Shown: piece after piece, positions 8,001-13,889 of the stretch
How the letters are laid out: each line of letters begins with the position of its first letter
Position numbering within the stretch: the stretch's first letter is position 1
Origin: JADFRG01 sp036986135
GTDB lineage: Bacteria > Chloroflexota > Anaerolineae > Anaerolineales > E44-bin32
Direction of reading: 5' to 3'
Length of the DNA: 14,563 bases
NCBI GenBank assembly: GCA_036986135.1
Contig: BTQZ01000054.1
Span: forward strand, 1-14,563
Notes under the pieces: generated by a model
What the model was told of the DNA's origin: nothing
Databases searched by the model: none
The model's input: only the letters and a program-made list of their open reading frames with translations
Position numbers and translations under genes: made by a program

Positions 8001-8398
8001 TCTGTCTGGATTGCCGCAAATTTCAGTACCCGCTGCTTGCACAGGACCACAAATTCTGCCAAGCCGAATTTCTCGATATCGCGCTTGGTCTCAAAGCCCT
8101 TTTCCCGCTCGACTTCGACCTCTACCCAGAGTCCCTGGCAGTCAAATCCGTTCTGGTAGCGCGTGTGATGCCCTTGCATGGATTTGAACCTGTGGAACAG
8201 ATCCTTATAGGTTCGCCCCCATCCGTGATGGACCCCCATGGGGTTGTTGGCCGTGATAGGACCGTCGATGAAGGACCAGCGTGGCCCATCTTTGCGAAGC
8301 TCCCTGAGCGCGTCGAATGCGCGGTTGTCAGACCAAAACCTGAGGATCTCATGCTCCTGCTTTACGAAATCGACTTTGGTGGGAACGGGTTCAAACAT
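5042..8398 (-). CDS. ileS: Isoleucyl-tRNA synthetase, eukaryote-like type with altered HIGH and KMSKS motifs
   Basis: A cytoplasmic class I synthetase charging tRNA-Ile, 1118 residues, in the range of the large IleRS2-type enzymes. Recognition rests on YQNGFDCQGLWVEVEVE (81-97), the CP1 editing-domain landmarks TTTPWTLTSN (271-280) and GTGIVHIAPGAGAEDY (363-378, Asp377 expected for editing), and the anticodon-domain segment LSNWYLRRSRRRFW. Four Cys pairs (for example CGRCG at 228-232 and CWRCG) suggest zinc sites. Where HxGH is expected, the sequence reads GVHH (55-58), a swap of positions one and three. Where KMSKS is expected, it reads AMHKS (662-666), keeping only the second Lys. About 47 extra residues (146-192) interrupt the usual MDWD...SYFT junction. 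The ATG at 8398 lies six bases after alaX and has GGAGG within the alaX end. It is regulated by the T-box upstream of alaX. Confidence 0.95.
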   Translation of the reverse strand: MFEPVPTKVDFVKQEHEILRFWSDNRAFDALRELRKDGPRWSFIDGPITANNPMGVHHGWGRTYKDLFHRFKSMQGHHTRYQNGFDCQGLWVEVEVEREKGFETKRDIEKFGLAEFVVLCKQRVLKFAAIQTEQSIRLGYWMDWDHPEQLNELSVRLGEDPMQTVTMEGPRGPVSGTAESMVGRLGSRELGGSYFTLSDANNYTIWAVLKSCYDRGWIYKGRDVMPWCGRCGTGLSQHEIVTEGYQELTHPSLTLRLPLVDRPGESLLVWTTTPWTLTSNVAAAVGPDLAYVRVRQDDEILYLSRGTLEVLEGEYEIEAELTGKELEGWRYEGPFDELPAQVESKAPEMHRVILWEEVGEEEGTGIVHIAPGAGAEDYRLGKEHELPVIAPLNEAGVFVEGFDWLSGLPVAESAIAIHENLLEKNLVYRFEDYTHRYPVCWRCGEELVFRLVDEWFISMGEQLDKPYSEVTEEEKAEYLRYQMMEVVINETKWHPSFGLERELDWLRNMHDWMISKKRYWGLALPIYECSHCGNFEVIGSKDELKERAIEGWAEFEGRAPHRPFIDKVQIACRHCGEAVSRIPDVGSPWLDAGVVGMSTLSYGHDREYWAEWFPADLISESFPGQFRNWFYSLLAMSTVLERRAPFRNVFSYATLLAEDGRAMHKSWGNSIEFNEAADKMGVDVMRWLYCDHQPEKDLLFGYHHADEVRRQFLLPLWNVYSFLVTYARIDNWRPGRNGNAAYSQLDRWIQARFGELTQHVTEALERFEPHTATGAIRVFLDDLSNWYLRRSRRRFWAKAGASDTTDADKEAAYQTLYGVLVELIKLLAPFVPFVTESLYQNLVSTEEVASVHHCDWPAVDRSVLDSELTDEMALVKRLVSLGHAARNQAQIRLRQPLREAAFAVAKASERDVVAQYADIIRDELNVKEVRLLDAVREAAEYQLKPLPKQLGQKHGAQFPAVRSALLAMDADPAAQRLLNGDSIDLKIDGERLEVLPSEVEVQVSPRAGFTAAAEGAYLAALVTKIDRDLHHEGLANEVVRRVQELRKKAEFSVDDRINLQYSGTRELMDAIEAHRAHIAAETLSLSLEQAEEPTGTAGAEYKFQKQELRIAISKSEKE

Positions 8399-8404
8399 GG
8401 GTGC

Positions 8405-9115
8405 CTAATCCTCCAGCTCTACGATCAACCGCTTATTGATGCGGCCCTTACTCTTGTAGTCCACGATCCGTATCCGCCCCACTTCACTCGTATTGCCCAC
8501 ATGCGTACCGCCGTCCGCTTGAAGGTCCAGCCCACTAATTTCAACCACGCGCACTTCTCGGATTCCCTCGGGAAGCAAATTGACTTTGGTGCGGATCAGG
8601 TCCGGAATCTGGAAAGCTTCTTCGCGGGGCAACACGTCCGCAGTCACAGGTCGAGCAGCCTGCACTTCGGAGTTGATCTTTTCCTCAATCTCTTCCACCA
8701 GTTCCCTTTGCATTCTTTCGAATTCGAAATCCATTCGCCCTCGTCCGGGAGTCATGTTGCCTCCGGTCACGCTGGCGCCGTAGTCGCGCCAAATGACCCC
8801 GCACAGGATATGCATGGCGGTGTGAGTGCGCATGAGCTTATATCGGTGTTGCCAGTCGACCTTGCCAACGATCCCATCCCCCTCCCGCAGTCCCTCGGGG
8901 TCGACCGCGTGCCAAATCTCACCTTCCTGAGTCTTTGCCTGGGTGACTGCAAAAGAGTCGCCATCTCGAAGAATCTGCCCCTGATCGCTGGGCTGGCCTC
9001 CGCCGCGCGGATAGAAAGCGGTGCGATCCAGCGCCACCCAACCCTCGGAGACGGACGTGACGACCGCATCGAACTCTCGAAGATACGCATCCTCGTGATA
9101 TAGTTTTTTCGCCAT
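8405..9115 (-). CDS. alaX: Alanyl-tRNA editing protein (AlaX family)
   Basis: A free-standing homologue of the AlaRS editing domain that hydrolyses Ser (or Gly) wrongly attached to tRNA-Ala. The 236 residues comprise an N-terminal beta-barrel part with FYPRGGGQPSDQG (34-46) and the editing core, which fits the medium-length AlaX class. The zinc site appears as HTAMH (98-102, HxxxH) and DGGTHVGNTSEVG (201-213). His205 is present, but Asp201 stands where AlaRS has Cys. I choose the ATG at 9115 with AGGCGG upstream. An in-frame TTG at 9145 would start inside the T-box terminator U-run and is unlikely. It is the first gene after the isoleucine T-box and is followed six bases later by ileS, so both are co-transcribed. 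Confidence 0.92.
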   Translation of the reverse strand: MAKKLYHEDAYLREFDAVVTSVSEGWVALDRTAFYPRGGGQPSDQGQILRDGDSFAVTQAKTQEGEIWHAVDPEGLREGDGIVGKVDWQHRYKLMRTHTAMHILCGVIWRDYGASVTGGNMTPGRGRMDFEFERMQRELVEEIEEKINSEVQAARPVTADVLPREEAFQIPDLIRTKVNLLPEGIREVRVVEISGLDLQADGGTHVGNTSEVGRIRIVDYKSKGRINKRLIVELED

Positions 9116-9143
9116 TTTCCGCCTCACGAAACATGCATTAAGC

Positions 9144-9176
9144 AAAAAACTCTCGCCCCAGACTTAGGGACGAGAG
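9144..9176 (-). terminator. T-box intrinsic terminator
   Basis: On the minus strand CTCTCGTCCC pairs with GGGGCGAGAG (about ten base pairs with one wobble, small loop) and is followed by TTTTTT. It lies just downstream of the T-box antiterminator sequence and some 30 bases before the alaX start, so it is the regulated terminator of the leader: formed when tRNA-Ile is charged, prevented when it is uncharged. Confidence 0.92.
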
Positions 9177-9435
9177 AACCATGCGCTCCCGCGGTACCAC
9201 CCCAATTCCCGCTCAATGCGGACGCTCTACTGGGCAATTCGCGTTCCAGTTCATGCCCGCGCCCATCTAACGGTGGGCGAATTCGGCTTCCTTAGTCGCA
9301 GCTAGCGGATCGTACTGCTTTCGGGTTGCGGCTCCCGGGTGATATTCGACCTGCGGCACCGTCTCGGCTCGCACTCTCCCGAGTTCGCTTGCGGCGCGGA
9401 TCAGGCCTACTGCTCCCGTTCACAGCCTTTCGATC
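9144..9435 (-). promoter_or_regulatory. T-box leader, isoleucine-specific, controlling alaX-ileS
   Basis: A tRNA-sensing leader RNA of about 290 nt. The conserved T-box stretch GGGTGGTACCGCGG lies near 9189-9202. Its UGGU bulge (9199-9196) would pair with the ACCA end of tRNA-Ile, whose discriminator is A. In the 5' part, GGGAGCAGTAGG (9417-9406) carries the AGUA element of stem I, and GGGAGAGTGCGAG resembles the distal AG bulge. The specifier region reads GAATATCACC (9347-9338), giving codon AUC (Ile) followed by the usual A. The promoter upstream and terminator downstream complete the switch. Uncharged tRNA-Ile should stabilise the antiterminator and allow transcription of alaX, ileS and probably lspA and rluD. 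The stem boundaries were judged by eye. Confidence 0.9.
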
Positions 9436-9441
9436 TGCGCG

Positions 9442-9470
9442 ATTATGCCACACGGATGATAGCGGGTCAA
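9442..9470 (-). promoter_or_regulatory. Sigma-70-type promoter of the T-box operon
   Basis: On the minus strand, TTGACC (9470-9465) and CATAAT (9447-9442) are separated by exactly 17 bases, five of six matches to each consensus hexamer. Transcription would begin near 9435, placing stem I of the T-box at the 5' end. The -35 element overlaps the stop codon (9469-9467) of the RNase HI-like gene. Confidence 0.8.
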
Positions 9471-9874
9471 TGACCCAGCGCCCGCACGGTCTCTGAACGG
9501 GCTTGATGAACCATCCGAACCCCGCTGAATTTCGCCAAAAGTGACTTCGTTGAGGAATGCAGCTCGCGTAAGGCGGCGTTCTTGACTTTCCATTCCCCCG
9601 CGAGCTGCTTGAGGACCAGGCGACTGTCTCCTCGGATTACCAGCTCAACTTCTGCGGGCCTCGTTCCGTTGGACGATAGCTCGTTGAGCAGCGACTTTAG
9701 ACCTTCGATCAATGCCTTGTATTCGGCTTGATTATTGGTGCCGTAGCCGAAGCGTCGCCGGCCTGGCGGAGAAAGAGGCCCGTCTGCAAGCCTCCAGCGG
9801 AATGATCCGTAGGAATCGCCGGGGTTTCCTACACTGCCGCCGTCAAATACAAGCTCGCAAGAGAGATTCCCCAT
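9467..9874 (-). CDS. RNase HI-like protein
   Basis: A 135-residue RNase H-fold protein expected to cut RNA in RNA-DNA hybrids. The fold signature is clear: FDGGSVGNPG (10-19) with Asp11, TNNQAEYKALIEGL (46-59) with Glu51, and GDSRLVLKQLAGEWKVKN (82-99) with Asp83. The fourth acidic residue of classical RNase HI is not visible. The C-terminus ends in RSETVRALGH, where His135 is the last residue and may take its place. It lacks the basic protrusion of the E. coli enzyme. The ATG at 9874 is preceded by AGAGG and lies six bases after the metallo-hydrolase stop, indicating an operon. I withhold the symbol rnhA because this is the short rnhA-like subfamily and the catalytic set is incomplete. Confidence 0.85.
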   Translation of the reverse strand: MGNLSCELVFDGGSVGNPGDSYGSFRWRLADGPLSPPGRRRFGYGTNNQAEYKALIEGLKSLLNELSSNGTRPAEVELVIRGDSRLVLKQLAGEWKVKNAALRELHSSTKSLLAKFSGVRMVHQARSETVRALGH

Positions 9875-9880
9875 GGGCCT

Positions 9881-10714
9881 CTACTCCCCGCCAAACCGCA
9901 TCTGATAGAGTGCGATCAGATTGCGCGCGTGGAGGTCTTCCGCGAAGCCATTCATCAGAATGCGGCTCTTGCCGCAGTCCTCAATACCGATTTTTGCGAG
10001 GTAGCCAAGAGAATCCTTCCTCCGAGAAGCAGTCTGTACGTGTCGGCGGACGGCAGCCAGGTATGAAAGATTGGCCCTCACCGCGGTGCCGACCTCGCCT
10101 CGAAGTATGGATTCTCCATGCCCTTGCACGAGATTCTCGAGCCTCATACGCGGAATGGATTTTAAGCTGGCCACCATGAGCTCGTAGTCCCCATCGGCGA
10201 GATAGGGAATCGGCATCATCACATCGCCGGAGAACAGCACTCGGTCTTCGAGAACCAAGACTCCGACCCCATCGGCGCTGTGGCCTGGCAGCGGCATGAT
10301 TTGCAGCGTTCGTTTGCCGACCCGCACAGTGGCGCTCCCTTTCTCGAAGGTCACATTCGGAAGGCGGATGCGCACATCGCGTAACTCGCGATTTGATTCT
10401 TGCGAGACTTGCAGCGCCTTGCGGCCCTCTTTGTCGAGGAAGTCACGGCAAAGCGCATGCGAGATAATGGTAGCGCGTGGAAAGAAACTATTCCCGAGAG
10501 TATGGTCTGTGTGGTAGTGCGTGTTGATGATGAACCGAACGGGTCGACCCAGGCGGTCATCGGTAAATCGCTTGATTTCCTGGATCTCATCCGGAAAGGC
10601 AAGCGTATCGATTAGAACTGTGTAATCGGGCCCAACGACCGCACCGGCGTTTACCTGTGCATAAACTTCGCTGGTAAATACGTAGACGTTTTCGGATACT
10701 CGTTCGCGGATCAT
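9881..10714 (-). CDS. Metallo-beta-lactamase-fold hydrolase
   Basis: A 277-residue soluble protein of the metallo-beta-lactamase superfamily. The metal-binding signature is complete: THYHTDH (65-71, with His66, His68, Asp70, His71), His145 in PLPGHS, Asp164 in FSGDV, and His199 in VQGHG. This supports a binuclear zinc or iron hydrolase. The substrate cannot be read from the sequence; glyoxalase II-like thioesters, phosphodiesters and lactams are all hydrolysed by relatives. There is no signal peptide, which argues against a secreted beta-lactamase. The C-terminal 80 residues form a helical extension. It is the first gene of a two-gene unit with the RNase HI-like protein (six-base gap) and has its own candidate promoter upstream. 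The ribosome-binding site is weak (GGTGG). Confidence 0.88.
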   Translation of the reverse strand: MIRERVSENVYVFTSEVYAQVNAGAVVGPDYTVLIDTLAFPDEIQEIKRFTDDRLGRPVRFIINTHYHTDHTLGNSFFPRATIISHALCRDFLDKEGRKALQVSQESNRELRDVRIRLPNVTFEKGSATVRVGKRTLQIMPLPGHSADGVGVLVLEDRVLFSGDVMMPIPYLADGDYELMVASLKSIPRMRLENLVQGHGESILRGEVGTAVRANLSYLAAVRRHVQTASRRKDSLGYLAKIGIEDCGKSRILMNGFAEDLHARNLIALYQMRFGGE

Positions 10715-10733
10715 AGGCCACCGAGGCGGCGAA

Positions 10734-10763
10734 AGAATAACATAACTGTGAGATTGCGGTCAA
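10734..10763 (-). promoter_or_regulatory. Candidate promoter of the metallo-hydrolase gene
   Basis: TTGACC (10763-10758) and TATTCT (10739-10734) lie 18 bases apart on the minus strand, 20 bases before the start codon. The -35 is good and the -10 matches four of six positions. Transcription would start near 10727. Confidence 0.5.
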
Positions 10764-10777
10764 ATCAAATTTACATA

Positions 10778-10821
10778 ATGCCGATTATCGCGGCATGGGA
10801 TGGGATCCAGACAGGATCCCA
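10778..10821 (-). terminator. Two adjacent inverted repeats after the M23 lipoprotein gene
   Basis: Seven bases after the peptidase stop, TGGGATCC and GGATCCCA (10821-10814 and 10808-10801, minus strand) form a perfect 8-bp inverted repeat around TGTCT. A second repeat, ATGCCG and CGGCAT around CGATAAT (10796-10778), follows at once. Neither has a T-run, so this may be a weak terminator, an mRNA-stabilising hairpin or, for the second repeat, an operator near the next promoter. Placement at an operon end favours transcript ending. Confidence 0.4.
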
Positions 10822-10827
10822 GTAATC

Positions 10828-11910
10828 CTAGGGGTACGGGGGAATGTCCGTTCTCACAGCCGAAGCGATATCCTGCTCCGTGCTGAACCCCCGTCGACCG
10901 TTGAAATAAACGAAATTGGTCTGACCCGGCTTGAGATAGAGGAAGGAAGTGTAGGATCGGCCCGCAAAATCGATTTGCAGCTCGTAAGCGCCCTGCGGTA
11001 GGTCCCCGATAACGAAGTTTTCCTGATAGTACTCGTCGGGCTGGACCGTTCCGAGCGCATAGGTCCAAACCTCCCAGATTTGCTCCGTTTCCACAGATTT
11101 GATTAAGACCAGATACTCGCTCAGATCTCGTCCCCAGGTGTCCCGAACACGCCCAGCAAGCACTCCCCAACCCTCCGCGGGAACCATCCACAGCTCGGGA
11201 TTGCGAGTGGCGAAGTATCGGTTCTCTCCCGTCCGGACTTCAAAATGAAGATGAGGACCGCTCGCATGTCCCGAATCGCCCACCGTACCGATCTTGTCGC
11301 CCGCCGACACTCGCTGGCCCAGCCACACATTGGCCGATTCGAGATGAGTATAAACGCTATACAAGACCTGGCCATCATGGCCGAAGTCATGGCGGATAGC
11401 CACGGCCAGCCCGTAGGGATCCGTCCTGTCCTGCACTCCGCCATACAGGCCGTACCCGACCCAAATGACTTCGCCATCGCCGGCCGCTATTACCGGAGCG
11501 CTTCGATCCGCAACAAGATCGAGCCCGGTATGTGTGCTCTCTTCCCCAAAGAAAGTGCTCCCGTATCGATAGCGGGGATTCGGCCAGTTGACATTTCCGG
11601 AAGGGATTGGGCGAGTGAAGTAATAGTGGTCCGTCGGCCGTATAGCAAGCGGGATCTGATACGGCGGCGGACGCCACCCCGATACAGGATTGAGCACATT
11701 GTTCGGAAGAACGACCTCGGCTCGAGGAGATTCGAGCCCCGCGGGTGGAGCTTCCAGATCCGGCGGTGGGGCTTCCAGGGCCTGCGGCGTAGGCGCCGCT
11801 TCTCTGACAGGACTCGCTGTCGGCTCTATTTGGAGCGGCGCGACGACCGGCTGCGGAGCGCAGGCGGCCAGCAGGAGGCCAAGCAGAAGTAGGCCGAGTT
11901 TGAGCGACAT
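10828..11910 (-). CDS. M23-family metallopeptidase lipoprotein
   Basis: A 360-residue exported protein. The hydrophobic start GLLLLGLLLAAC carries a lipobox (LAAC, Cys17), so it is probably lipid-anchored after LspA cleavage. A Pro/Ala-rich linker (about 20-80) leads to the LytM-type peptidase domain (about 115-235). HTGLD (127-131) and HLH (220-222) provide the zinc ligands His127, Asp131 and His222, with catalytic His189 in YTHL. Relatives cut peptidoglycan cross-bridges or peptides; since all catalytic residues are present, an active enzyme is likely. Residues about 248-345 form an Ig-like or carboxypeptidase-regulatory-like beta domain. The ATG follows the TAA of the beta-propeller gene by one base, indicating termination-reinitiation coupling. 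If the cell has a single membrane, as usual in Chloroflexota, the protein faces outward. Confidence 0.9.
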   Translation of the reverse strand: MSLKLGLLLLGLLLAACAPQPVVAPLQIEPTASPVREAAPTPQALEAPPPDLEAPPAGLESPRAEVVLPNNVLNPVSGWRPPPYQIPLAIRPTDHYYFTRPIPSGNVNWPNPRYRYGSTFFGEESTHTGLDLVADRSAPVIAAGDGEVIWVGYGLYGGVQDRTDPYGLAVAIRHDFGHDGQVLYSVYTHLESANVWLGQRVSAGDKIGTVGDSGHASGPHLHFEVRTGENRYFATRNPELWMVPAEGWGVLAGRVRDTWGRDLSEYLVLIKSVETEQIWEVWTYALGTVQPDEYYQENFVIGDLPQGAYELQIDFAGRSYTSFLYLKPGQTNFVYFNGRRGFSTEQDIASAVRTDIPPYP

Positions 11911-11911
11911 C

Positions 11912-13726
11912 TTAAGGCGTGGGCGTCAGATCGAGAGTTGCGGTCGGCGTCCTCCATCGCCACCACCAAGGCGTAGGAGTGGGCCGTGGCGTGTTCGTTG
12001 GAGTTGTCGTCGGGGTCTGATAGGGTGTGGGCGTGGCAATGGCCGAAGCGGGGTAGAGCTCCTGCATGGCGCTGACCCAATCCATTCCACCCTTCAAAGC
12101 GAATTCATCGAACCGCGCCCCGGGATAGAAGCTTCTCCAATTGGGAAGCGCTGGAAGCCGCTGGAAACCATAATCTGCTGCAAGAGCCGTGAAATCTACG
12201 TAGTAGCCATCGGGGATGTTTGGCTTCGGCCCGCCGCCGGCATCATAGGCGGTCGGATCACCGATATACCGAGTGGTGAAGTCCCAGGGCGCGCTCCTTA
12301 GCGGCTCGCCGAGGCTTCCGTCTTGAACGCTCGCACGAACGTACACATGCCAGAAGGTCTCAAGACCGAATTCCTCAAGGACGACTTCCACCCAGCCCGA
12401 CTGAACCGCGGCTTGACTGATCGAAAAGGCCCGACCCGTATAGAGCCAGTCATTGTATGCATAGCCTGGCGGCAGGGGCTCGTTGAGGCTTACAAATGCG
12501 CGCTGCAGATTCGACAGGAAATCCCACCCGCTTTCATCCAGAACGCGCAGACGCAAGGCCTCAAACGCTTCGTCAGCCGCGTCCGATAACCTGAGCCCGG
12601 AAGGAGTGATTTCTGCGAGCGAAACGAGCCCAAGGCGATCTCCGATAGATCGGGGCTCGTCCTGGACAGGCTCAAAGAGCGGTTCTGAACTTACCGTTGG
12701 ATAGGCTCCGAGCTGCAGTAATACCTGAGGCGACCAGTCCAACTCCGAAATTCTGCCTGACAGGGTTCCACTGCCCGGGTGGATAGACTGTTCAATGGGA
12801 TAGGTGACGATATGGGATGTGTAGGGAGTTCTTAGAATTCCCGATATTGACTTCCCGTTTCCAGACCAAACTGGGTCAGATCCCTGACCCACCCATTGCG
12901 GGGCGGAACTCCCCGCATCCGTCTGCATCCTTTGAATGCCATTGATGCCGTCGATCTGGACCGAAAAGGCGATTTGCGACCCATCCGAATTGAAGGCTGG
13001 ATCGAATTCCTCGATGTGTGGGGTATTCGTGAGATTTGAGAATCGATTCGTTGGCTTGTCCAGGTCCGCAAAGTAAATATCAGGCGATCCACTGCGATCG
13101 GACACAAATGCAATGCGGCGACCACCCGGATCCCAGGCCGGGGCGGTATCCGAACCCGCATCGTTTGTGAGCTGAATCGGCGACTGGCTCCCGCCCAGCG
13201 GAAGTATCCAGATATCGAAGTTATCGCCATAGTACGCTTCATAGGCCACCCACAAGCCGTCTGGCGACCAGGTGGGCTTGCCCTCGTAGCCTGGCGTATC
13301 GGTCAGCTGACGCACGTAGCCAGTGTCCAGCTCCAAGACGAATAGATCCCACCTGCCAGCCTGTTGTGAGGCAAATGCGATCTTGTCCATGCCCGGGCTC
13401 ACAACCGGATTTCGATCGTCCCAATCACCTGTAGTCAGCTGGTAGGCATTCGGCTCCCCCAATACCTGGGCCCAAATATGGCTGCGGCCGGCGACCCGAG
13501 CAGCAACCACAAAGGTCTCGCGGTCTAGGGCTTCGTTTCTTCTGGCTACGGGGGTTGAAGCTGCCACGTCGGCAGGCGGGGGTTGTGGCATGGCGCGTAA
13601 GATTGGAACCGACGGGACAGAAGGCGCGCTTTCCGCAGTGAGGCCGCCCCAACCCAATATAACGATGAGCAATACCATGCCCATCGCAAACGTAATCCCT
13701 ACGCTGCGCGCGAATTGGCCTTTCAA
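11912..13726 (-). CDS. Exported PD40 (TolB-like) beta-propeller protein with TP-rich tail
   Basis: I place the start at the TTG at 13726 (MKGQFARSVG), with AGGGAAG 8 bases upstream, giving 604 residues. An ATG at 13822 in the same frame lies inside a hairpin and upstream of the TATAAT box, so the extra 32 codons cannot be on that transcript. A hydrophobic segment (about 10-30) acts as signal or membrane anchor. Residues about 96-268 hold four PD40/WD40-like repeats (QLTT...NPVVSP, QLTDTPGYEGKPTWSPDG, QLTN...PAWDPGG, NLTNTPHIEEFDPAFNSDG). The region 300-560 is conserved-looking but unrecognised. The last 41 residues are a TPTP-type low-complexity tail broken by WWWRWR. There is no visible catalytic site, so it probably works as a protein- or glycan-binding partner of the coupled M23 peptidase; this is inference. 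Confidence 0.85.
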   Translation of the reverse strand: MKGQFARSVGITFAMGMVLLIVILGWGGLTAESAPSVPSVPILRAMPQPPPADVAASTPVARRNEALDRETFVVAARVAGRSHIWAQVLGEPNAYQLTTGDWDDRNPVVSPGMDKIAFASQQAGRWDLFVLELDTGYVRQLTDTPGYEGKPTWSPDGLWVAYEAYYGDNFDIWILPLGGSQSPIQLTNDAGSDTAPAWDPGGRRIAFVSDRSGSPDIYFADLDKPTNRFSNLTNTPHIEEFDPAFNSDGSQIAFSVQIDGINGIQRMQTDAGSSAPQWVGQGSDPVWSGNGKSISGILRTPYTSHIVTYPIEQSIHPGSGTLSGRISELDWSPQVLLQLGAYPTVSSEPLFEPVQDEPRSIGDRLGLVSLAEITPSGLRLSDAADEAFEALRLRVLDESGWDFLSNLQRAFVSLNEPLPPGYAYNDWLYTGRAFSISQAAVQSGWVEVVLEEFGLETFWHVYVRASVQDGSLGEPLRSAPWDFTTRYIGDPTAYDAGGGPKPNIPDGYYVDFTALAADYGFQRLPALPNWRSFYPGARFDEFALKGGMDWVSAMQELYPASAIATPTPYQTPTTTPTNTPRPTPTPWWWRWRTPTATLDLTPTP

Positions 13727-13762
13727 GATGCGACTTCCCTGCGGCTCCGTCGAGGCCGCGAG

Positions 13763-13768
13763 ATTATA
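13763..13768 (-). promoter_or_regulatory. Promoter -10 element for the beta-propeller/peptidase pair
   Basis: A perfect TATAAT lies on the minus strand about 37 bases before the TTG start, giving transcription from about 13756. No good -35 hexamer is found 16-18 bases upstream (GGCATT at 17), so an activator or another sigma factor may be needed. Confidence 0.5.
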
Positions 13769-13808
13769 CACTTCGATGCAAGAGCAATGCCATAGGGGGT
13801 GATGCGGC

Positions 13809-13836
13809 AAGGGCCGTCCCACCGGGACGGCCCTTT
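13809..13836. terminator. Strong bidirectional hairpin terminator
   Basis: AAGGGCCGTCCC and GGGACGGCCCTT pair perfectly over 12 bases around ACC. The plus strand continues TTTATG and the minus strand reads CTTGCC, so the T-run is better for plus-strand transcripts. By position it ends the minus-strand ImmA-like gene (stop at 13890), which lies about 55 bases upstream. It also separates that unit from the beta-propeller promoter. Confidence 0.75.
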
Positions 13837-13889
13837 ATGAAAGGTTGTGGGCGGACCGATCGTCAGATCCGCGTTTGTAAAGGAGGGAA

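Noticed and set aside
7910..9103. A 397-codon open frame on the plus strand, opposite ileS and alaX
   Set aside because: It lies wholly antisense to two clearly conserved genes, spans their junction, and shows no family-like features. Long antisense frames are expected opposite GC-rich coding sequence.
9116..9145. Longer AlaX starting at the TTG at 9145
   Set aside because: That start lies in the U-run of the T-box terminator. The ATG at 9115 has AGGCGG upstream and gives the usual N-terminus.
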